Shown one piece after another: positions 5,551-11,018 of a DNA stretch of 13,168 nucleotides. The translations under genes and the position numbers were made by a program. The notes under the pieces were generated by a model, which had not been told where the DNA came from, did no database searches, and saw only the letters and a program-made list of their open reading frames with translations. The stretch is from Nitrospinales bacterium (GTDB lineage: Bacteria; Nitrospinota_A; UBA7883; JACRGQ01), in the NCBI GenBank assembly GCA_023248615.1, contig JAHFEI010000007.1, forward strand, positions 1-13,168. Reading direction: 5' to 3'. How positions within the stretch are numbered: position 1 is the first letter of the stretch; the number at the start of each line of letters is the position of its first letter.

Positions 5551-8013
5551 TTATTTCTTCCTGGCCTTGGCACTTTTATTTTTGGCGCCCTTGCCGATGC
5601 GCCGGGTTTTGGGTTGCTCCTTTTCCCCACGCGGGATGCCGCCACCAATAGCGTGCCTGATAACCGCGCCAACGGTCTTTACCGGGATAAAGGTAATGCT
5701 TTTCTTTACATAATCCGGAATATCCTGAAGGTCGCTCGTATTGTTAAACGGTATTATCACAGAAGTTATCCCGGCCTGCATCGCGGCGAGGGTTTTTTCC
5801 TTCAGCCCGCCTATCGGCAACACACGGCCACGTAGTGTTATCTCCCCCGTCATGGCGACATCGTTTTTCACAGGGTTGCCGCTTAACGCACTGGCAAGCG
5901 CAACCGCTATGGTAATACCGGCGCTCGGCCCGTCTTTCGGTATCGCCCCGGCAGGAACGTGGATATGGATATCCGTGTTTTTTGCGAAATCGCCCGGGAT
6001 GCCAAGTTTTTTGGCGTTTGCCCTGCAATACGAGTACGCAGCCTGCGCAGACTCGCGCATCACTTCACCAAGCTTGCCGGTGAGCGTAAGCGCCCCCTTG
6101 CCAGCCATGGTGGTTACCTCTATGTGCATAATCTCGCCACCGAACTGCGTCCACGCCAAACCGGTAGCCACCCCAACCTGCGGTTTCTCCTTTTCCTCAT
6201 CCCTCAGGTACTTGGGAGTACCCAGGTAGGTATGCACATTTTTAGACGTAACTTTCAGCAAGGCTCGCCCCTTCCCTTCCGCCACTTTCAACGCGTGCTT
6301 ACGACAAATAGTTGCTATCTCCCGCTCCAGATTCCTAAGCCCCGCCTCCCTTGTATACTTATCGATTATTTCGCGGATAGCATCTTCCGAAAACTTAATG
6401 TTCTTTATGGTAAGGCCATGCGCATTTACTTGTTTTGGAACGAGATACTTTACTGATATAGCAAGCTTCTCCTCTTCGGTATAGCCCGACAACGAAATTA
6501 TTTCCATCCTGTCGCGCAGTGGCGCCGGGATTGTATCCGCCATATTGGCCGTAGTTAGAAACAGCGTTTTTGAAAGGTCGAACGGCAGACCAAGGTAATG
6601 GTCTTGAAACGCGTGGTTCTGCTCCGGGTCTAGCACTTCCAGAAGCGCGGACGAAGGGTCGCCACGGAAATCCGAACCAAGCTTGTCTATCTCATCCAGC
6701 ATATAAACCGGGTTATTGGAACCGGCCTGCTTCATTCCCTGTATGATGCGGCCCGGCAACGCGCCAATGTATGTGCGCCTGTGGCCGCGGATTTCCGATT
6801 CATCGCGCACTCCGCCAAGCGACATGCGAACAAACTTGCGCCCCAGCGCCCTGGCAATAGATTTGCCAAGCGAGGTCTTCCCTACTCCGGGAGGCCCCAG
6901 AAAACAGAGTATGGGCCCCTTCATGTCCTTTTTCAGTTTGGCTACGCCGAGATACTCAAGTATCCGTTGCTTTACTTTTTCCAGGTTGTAATGGTCTTCA
7001 TCGAGCACTTTTTTTGCTTTGGAGATATCGATGTTATCCACGGTGCTGGCCGACCAGGGGATTTCGAGCAACCAATCCAGGTAGGTGCGCACCGTGGTGG
7101 CCTCCCCGGAGTCTGTATGCATTTTGGTCAGCCTTCTAAGCTGTTTATCCGCCTCCTTGGCGATTACCTCCGGCATATTGGCTTTGTCGATTTTTTCTTT
7201 CAGTTCGGTTATCTCCGACATCCGGTCATCCGAATCGCCCAGTTCTTTCTGGATTTGCTTCATCTGTTCCCGCAGGAAGTATTCGCGCTGGGTTTTTGTC
7301 AGTTCATCGTGGGCCTGTGTCTGTATCTTCTCTTGAATGGAAAGGAGTTCAAGTTCACGTCCCAGCAGTTCGCTCACCTTTCTCAAGCGTTCCTTCGGCA
7401 CGGAGGTCTCCAGCACATCCTGCGCATCCTCCACCTTCAGCCCAAGGTTGCTTGCCACCAGGTCGGCCAGCTTTCCGGCCTCTTCCAGGCTTTCGGCTAC
7501 CGACAGGATATCCGGCGAGATAATCCTTCCTTTTTCCAGCATTTTTGACATCTGTTCCCTAACGGTACGGATAAGCGCCTCGGATTCAACGCCACGCTGT
7601 TTTTCCTCCGGCTCCTCGATAAATTGCTCAACGCCGACTTTAAGGAACGGCTTCTGGCTGAGAAACTCCTTGATACGCCCCTTTGCAAGCCCCTGCACGA
7701 GTATCTTGACCCGCTGGTCCGGCATCTTTACCATCCGTATTACGGTGACGATCGTGCCAACCCTGTATAAGTCATCGGGAGCAGGGTCCTCTATCGACTG
7801 GTCCTTTTGGGCTACTAGCAACATCATCCTGCTTGTGGCAAGCGCCTCGTTTACCGCATTTATGGAGAGCTCGCGGCCCACGTATAGCGGAAGGATCATG
7901 TACGGGAAAACCACTATGTCCCGGACTGGCAAAAGTGGAAGCGTATCGGGAATCTTCAGTTCCGGCTGTTCTTCTCCGGGCTTTCCGTTGTCATCTTGCG
8001 GCTTGTCAGTCAT
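5551..8013 (-). CDS. lon: ATP-dependent protease Lon
   Basis: An 820-aa cytoplasmic AAA+ serine protease that degrades misfolded and regulatory proteins. The N-terminal LON substrate domain covers about 24-220 and a helical linker about 220-330. Walker A is GPPGVGKT (373-380), Walker B VYMLDEID (436-443), and the arginine region lies near 500. The protease domain carries catalytic Ser697 in PKDGPSAG, with Lys740 in GGLKEK 43 residues later, the usual Ser-Lys spacing. The C-terminus is a lysine/arginine-rich tail (about 795-820) longer than in E. coli Lon. The ATG is preceded by AAAGGTG about 7 nt upstream. Its first 8 bases (ATGACTGA) overlap the hsp20 stop, so translation is probably coupled. 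A heat-shock operon with hsp20 is the likely regulatory setting, but no CIRCE or sigma-32 site was seen. Confidence 0.98.
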   Translation of the reverse strand: MTDKPQDDNGKPGEEQPELKIPDTLPLLPVRDIVVFPYMILPLYVGRELSINAVNEALATSRMMLLVAQKDQSIEDPAPDDLYRVGTIVTVIRMVKMPDQRVKILVQGLAKGRIKEFLSQKPFLKVGVEQFIEEPEEKQRGVESEALIRTVREQMSKMLEKGRIISPDILSVAESLEEAGKLADLVASNLGLKVEDAQDVLETSVPKERLRKVSELLGRELELLSIQEKIQTQAHDELTKTQREYFLREQMKQIQKELGDSDDRMSEITELKEKIDKANMPEVIAKEADKQLRRLTKMHTDSGEATTVRTYLDWLLEIPWSASTVDNIDISKAKKVLDEDHYNLEKVKQRILEYLGVAKLKKDMKGPILCFLGPPGVGKTSLGKSIARALGRKFVRMSLGGVRDESEIRGHRRTYIGALPGRIIQGMKQAGSNNPVYMLDEIDKLGSDFRGDPSSALLEVLDPEQNHAFQDHYLGLPFDLSKTLFLTTANMADTIPAPLRDRMEIISLSGYTEEEKLAISVKYLVPKQVNAHGLTIKNIKFSEDAIREIIDKYTREAGLRNLEREIATICRKHALKVAEGKGRALLKVTSKNVHTYLGTPKYLRDEEKEKPQVGVATGLAWTQFGGEIMHIEVTTMAGKGALTLTGKLGEVMRESAQAAYSYCRANAKKLGIPGDFAKNTDIHIHVPAGAIPKDGPSAGITIAVALASALSGNPVKNDVAMTGEITLRGRVLPIGGLKEKTLAAMQAGITSVIIPFNNTSDLQDIPDYVKKSITFIPVKTVGAVIRHAIGGGIPRGEKEQPKTRRIGKGAKNKSAKARKK

Positions 8014-8464
8014 CCACTTGCACCTTTATGTGATGTAACATTTTTCTCCGATCCTGCATTTTCGGTAATTTTAATACCAACACGCCGTTTTTGTACCTTG
8101 CCTCTATATTTTTGGAGTCAATCGTGGAACCAAGCCCGAACACGCGGCGAAACGCGCCAAAGTTCCTTTCGGCACAGTGGAATACCACTTCGCTCTCATG
8201 CTGTACAGACTCAGCCTTCACTCCCTCTATGGACAGCTTGTCCCTATCCACCACCACCGAAAGGGTCTTTGGATCCACACCGGCCAAGTCCATCTCGACA
8301 AAAACAAAACTGTTGTTCTCGAAGATGTCCATTGCAGCAGACCCGGACTCATACAAATACTTGTCCTGTGACGAAGCGCCGCCATCCGCAATATACCTAA
8401 GCTGGTAACTCAAATCGCTGTCTGCCGCGACTTTAGACCAGTCCTTCTTGTTGTGTTCGGACAT
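8006..8464 (-). CDS. Hsp20 family small heat-shock protein
   Basis: A 152-aa ATP-independent holdase chaperone. An alpha-crystallin domain spans about 50-140: it starts at DIFENNSFVFVEMDLAGV and has the DRDKLSIEG strand pair and the hallmark A-x-x-x-NGVL segment (ARYKNGVLVLKLPK). The N-terminal arm is short and polar, and no clear C-terminal IXI anchor is visible (the end reads IKVQVDD), so oligomer assembly may differ. It lies 35 bp after galU and overlaps lon by 8 bases, forming a holdase-protease pair. No good Shine-Dalgarno precedes the ATG. Instead a hairpin at 8461-8483 encloses the start codon (separate entry). An upstream out-of-frame ATG at 8481 exists but gives no family match. Confidence 0.93.
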   Translation of the reverse strand: MSEHNKKDWSKVAADSDLSYQLRYIADGGASSQDKYLYESGSAAMDIFENNSFVFVEMDLAGVDPKTLSVVVDRDKLSIEGVKAESVQHESEVVFHCAERNFGAFRRVFGLGSTIDSKNIEARYKNGVLVLKLPKMQDRRKMLHHIKVQVDD

Positions 8465-8483
8465 GGTATGAAGTCTACCATAT
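8461..8483 (-). promoter_or_regulatory. Candidate RNA thermometer / start-codon hairpin of hsp20
   Basis: On the mRNA, 8483-8476 can pair with 8468-8461: eight consecutive pairs, one of them U-G, around the 7-nt loop GACUUCA. The hsp20 AUG (8464-8462) lies wholly in the 3' arm. The only weakly purine-rich candidate for ribosome binding (GGUAGA, 8479-8474) is partly in the 5' arm. Short hairpins masking the translation start are the known mode of temperature control for many small heat-shock genes (ROSE, fourU and cyanobacterial hsp17 types). This one does not match the ROSE or fourU consensus. Function is inferred from structure and gene identity. Confidence 0.45.
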
Positions 8484-8499
8484 TGACTGTTTGGGGCTA

Positions 8500-9378
8500 T
8501 TAGAATTTAAGGGACGAAAGGTACTCCTTGAAACTAGCCCCCAAATCTTCCCTGCGAAGTGCGTATTCTACTGTGGCAATGAGGAATCCCAGCTTGTCTC
8601 CGGCATCATACCGTTTCCCGGCAAACTTGCATCCGTACATCGCCTCGCTGGCGCACAGCCTGTTCAACCCGGCGGTGAGTTGTATCTCCCCCTTCTTATC
8701 AGGGACAACGCCGTCAAGCGCGTCGAAAATGGCCGGGGTAAGTATATACCTGCCTATGACCGCAAGGTTTGACGGCGCCTCATCGATGTCCGGCTTTTCC
8801 ACAAGCCCCTTTATTTTGTACATAGAGTCCATGCACCACTCCGGATCAACAACACCATAGCTGGATACTTTTGCCCTTGTCACTTCTTCTATCGCCACAA
8901 CGCTAGAGCCCATTTTGTGGTGCACATCCATTAACTGCGAAAGCGCAGGTTCTCCATCGGAGTGGATTATGTCATCGCCCAAAAGAACCGCAAACGGTTC
9001 ATCCCCAACAAGGTCCTTGACCTTTAGGATGGCATGCCCCAACCCAAGCGGTTCCTTTTGCCGGATATACCAGAAGTCGCACATATCCGAGATTTTTTTT
9101 AAGTCCGCAAGCGCTTGCCACTGGTTACGCTTTTCCAGCAGGCTTTCAAGCTCTAACGACCGGTCAAAATGATCCTCTATGGCGTACTTGCCACGGCCGG
9201 TTATCATTATTATCTCTTCTATACCAGAGGCAATCGCTTCCTCCACCACATACTGGATTAGTGGCTTGTCCACAAGCGGGAGCATCTCTTTGGGAGACGC
9301 CTTGGTCGCCGGCAAAAACCGTGTCCCCATTCCCGCAACCGGGAATACGGCCTTCTTTATTTTCTTTATTTTCTTCAT
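8500..9378 (-). CDS. galU: UTP-glucose-1-phosphate uridylyltransferase
   Basis: A 292-aa cytoplasmic enzyme making UDP-glucose from UTP and glucose-1-phosphate, for surface polysaccharide and nucleotide-sugar supply. Visible motifs are AGMGTRFLPATKASPKEMLP (15-34, nucleotide binding), LLGDD (132-136, metal and sugar-nucleotide site), VEKP (193-196), GEIQLT (230-235) and RYDAGDKLG (256-264). The frame is open to an ATG at 9411, but I place the start at 9378. There the protein begins MKKIKKIKKAVFPVAG like other GalU proteins, and a strong GGGGGGAG (9381-9388) sits 2 nt upstream. Just upstream is a small membrane gene resembling a glycosyltransferase tail, which fits an envelope-sugar role. hsp20 follows 35 bp downstream. 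Confidence 0.95.
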   Translation of the reverse strand: MKKIKKIKKAVFPVAGMGTRFLPATKASPKEMLPLVDKPLIQYVVEEAIASGIEEIIMITGRGKYAIEDHFDRSLELESLLEKRNQWQALADLKKISDMCDFWYIRQKEPLGLGHAILKVKDLVGDEPFAVLLGDDIIHSDGEPALSQLMDVHHKMGSSVVAIEEVTRAKVSSYGVVDPEWCMDSMYKIKGLVEKPDIDEAPSNLAVIGRYILTPAIFDALDGVVPDKKGEIQLTAGLNRLCASEAMYGCKFAGKRYDAGDKLGFLIATVEYALRREDLGASFKEYLSSLKF

Positions 9379-9380
9379 TA

Positions 9381-9388
9381 CTCCCCCC
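9381..9388 (-). promoter_or_regulatory. Ribosome-binding site deciding the galU start
   Basis: The minus-strand sequence reads GGGGGGAG, then TA, then ATG (9378). It is the strongest ribosome-binding site near any candidate galU start and favours 9378 over the upstream in-frame ATG at 9411, whose extra 11 residues are not found in typical GalU. Confidence 0.75.
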
Positions 9389-9395
9389 TGTACGC

Positions 9396-9707
9396 TTATC
9401 TGATATTCCACTCAACGCTGATACGCTTGGGCTTGCCGGTATCGGCACAATCAAGCTCGTAACGTCTGGCCGCTACCGCAAATTGCGCCATAGATGCGTG
9501 GACAACTCCCCTAATGGCGCTACGTCCGCCCAATATGGCGCCCGACAGGCATAGCCTGATAAAAAGCATTAGCGGCGCCGCACAAATATGCCACATGACG
9601 AAAAAAAAGCCACGCGGATGCTGATTGGCATTTGCCGCTACCGCCCCCTTTTCTACGTTGCGCTCCAGTGTCCCCCAAAAAATATCAATATCCCTTGTCA
9701 CCGGCAT
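9396..9707 (-). CDS. Small membrane protein, possible C-terminal remnant of a family 2 glycosyltransferase
   Basis: A 103-aa frame that fills the space between the cytochrome (8 bp upstream) and galU (17 bp downstream). Both spacings are typical of a genuine gene in the run. It has one strongly hydrophobic segment (about 33-60, FFFVMWHICAAPLMLFI and onward), then FIRLCLSGAILGGRSAIRG and a basic stretch ending ARRYEL. That layout recalls the C-termini of WaaE-like and other membrane-tethered GT2 enzymes, where FxRxYxxxxGFLDGRxG precedes a helix ending KYxKLWE. The catalytic GT-A part and its DXD motif are absent, and an in-frame stop lies just upstream of the ATG. The ribosome-binding site is weak (AGGG, 13 nt away). 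Either a decayed gene or an independent small membrane protein is possible. The similarity is by eye only. Confidence 0.55.
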   Translation of the reverse strand: MPVTRDIDIFWGTLERNVEKGAVAANANQHPRGFFFVMWHICAAPLMLFIRLCLSGAILGGRSAIRGVVHASMAQFAVAARRYELDCADTGKPKRISVEWNIR

Positions 9708-9715
9708 TATTAACG

Positions 9716-11002
9716 CTAATCCCTTTTACAATACTTGGATCTCTTCCAGAGGATAGAGGTGAAAAATACAGCCACTATCCATGTCGCTATCAGACCCAAC
9801 TTGCGGTTACGCAGTTCCACAAGCATCCTACCGATCTCCTCATTCACCTCTTTACTCAAGGCCGCCACCGTTTGCGCCTGGGTCGCCGATGCCTTGGCAT
9901 CCAGCGAATGGGCTCCCACCTTCATCTCCTTGTAGATTTTTTGCGCCCTCCCAAGCTTGTCCTTCATGCCAGAGGTCTGGAAACCGCTACCACTCCACTC
10001 TTCAATCCCCCGTAGCGCGTACGTTGCGTTCGACAGGCTGTTTTGCGCCTTGCTCAAGCTTTCGTACAGGGCGTTTCCGGTTTCCATCTGGATGGAGTTC
10101 TTCTGGTGGCATTGCAGGCAATTCAATTCCCCGCTTGCGGTAAATTTACTCAGTCGCGGCTTTTGGATATCGTGGTTGGAATGGCAGTTAATACAAAGCG
10201 GTTTCCCGGTATCCTGGGCGGCCTGCCAATGCCTGCTTTTTTTGTACGCATCGGCCTGCTCTACATGGCAGTCCGCACAAACAAAACGGACACCCAATGT
10301 CTGCGGCTTTTGTATGCCGTGGTTGGAGTGGCAATTAAAACATGTGGGGACGCCCGCATCGCCCTTTTCAAAATACGCCTTGCCATGCACGCTTCCCTTA
10401 TATAACTCGTACTGGTTGTGTGGCAGGCCTTTTTTGGACATCATCTTAACGTCAGAATGGCAAGATGCGCAGGTCTTAACTACGTTCTTCCGGTTTACTG
10501 GCGAGAGCGGATCATCAACCTTCCGGATATCATGCTTGCCGTGGCAGCTTACGCAACTCGGAGCATCGTTATCCTTGGCCTCCAGCAGTTTGCGACCATG
10601 TACGCTGTACCGGAACTTTTCAAACTGGTCGGATTTGAGGTTGTGCGACCGCATACGCACCGGGTCGGAATGGCACTTGGAGCAAAATTGCGGTATTTCA
10701 CCGGGAGACGGTTTCTTCTTGAATCCTTGGCTCGGCTCCATTGCCAGCGAGATGTCGTACGGATTGCCGCCATGGCACTCCTGGCAATAGACACCAGCTT
10801 TGCCGTGGGCAGACTCCTGCCAGTCCAGCGCCACCTGCTTTAGCACGCCATCCAACTCCATATGGCAGGATACGCAGACATTGTCCGCCTTCTCTTCAGC
10901 GTATGCTACGGAAGGCGCAACGGCGAAAACAAGCGCCAAGGCAAAAGGGAAAACAGGCAACCAATACTTTCCAGCCGCCCGGACTTTCCCCCTAACCCCC
11001 AT
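9716..11002 (-). CDS. Nine-heme periplasmic cytochrome c with C-terminal membrane anchor
   Basis: A 428-aa multiheme cytochrome for periplasmic electron transfer. A signal peptide covers 1-35 (hydrophobic 14-28, then VAYA). There are nine CxxCH motifs at residues 43, 73, 107, 150, 178, 221, 242, 270 and 295. Three of them extend to CHxxHxI (CHGKHDI 153, CHSNHGI 224, CHSNHDI 273), and preceding SxHG/SxHW elements (64, 132, 203, 255) give a repeated module. No hemes lie after 299. Residues about 305-400 are helical and polar, and 402-418 (LGLIATWIVAVFFTSIL) form a transmembrane anchor with a basic cytoplasmic end. AAGGAAAAGG just upstream supports the ATG, 16 bp after the oxidoreductase stop. 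It looks like the cytochrome c3-like/NapC-adjacent class of electron-transfer proteins; partner and substrate are not evident. Confidence 0.9.
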   Translation of the reverse strand: MGVRGKVRAAGKYWLPVFPFALALVFAVAPSVAYAEEKADNVCVSCHMELDGVLKQVALDWQESAHGKAGVYCQECHGGNPYDISLAMEPSQGFKKKPSPGEIPQFCSKCHSDPVRMRSHNLKSDQFEKFRYSVHGRKLLEAKDNDAPSCVSCHGKHDIRKVDDPLSPVNRKNVVKTCASCHSDVKMMSKKGLPHNQYELYKGSVHGKAYFEKGDAGVPTCFNCHSNHGIQKPQTLGVRFVCADCHVEQADAYKKSRHWQAAQDTGKPLCINCHSNHDIQKPRLSKFTASGELNCLQCHQKNSIQMETGNALYESLSKAQNSLSNATYALRGIEEWSGSGFQTSGMKDKLGRAQKIYKEMKVGAHSLDAKASATQAQTVAALSKEVNEEIGRMLVELRNRKLGLIATWIVAVFFTSILWKRSKYCKRD

Positions 11003-11018
11003 TACCTTTTCCTTGTTG

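Noticed and set aside
6781..7548. 255-aa plus-strand open frame inside lon
   Set aside because: It is antisense to intact lon and its composition reflects the complementary strand; no start signal or family feature.
8409..8481. Out-of-frame upstream ATG (8481) before hsp20 as a regulatory small frame
   Set aside because: It gives a 24-codon peptide with no ribosome-binding site; it seems a by-product of the hairpin's symmetric sequence.
9379..9411. Longer galU start at 9411
   Set aside because: The 11 extra residues are not GalU-like and would overlap the preceding frame; the strong ribosome-binding site points to 9378.
9957..10790. 277-aa plus-strand open frame opposite the nine-heme cytochrome
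   Set aside because: It mirrors the regular codon pattern of the cytochrome, lacks family motifs and is antisense to a certain gene.
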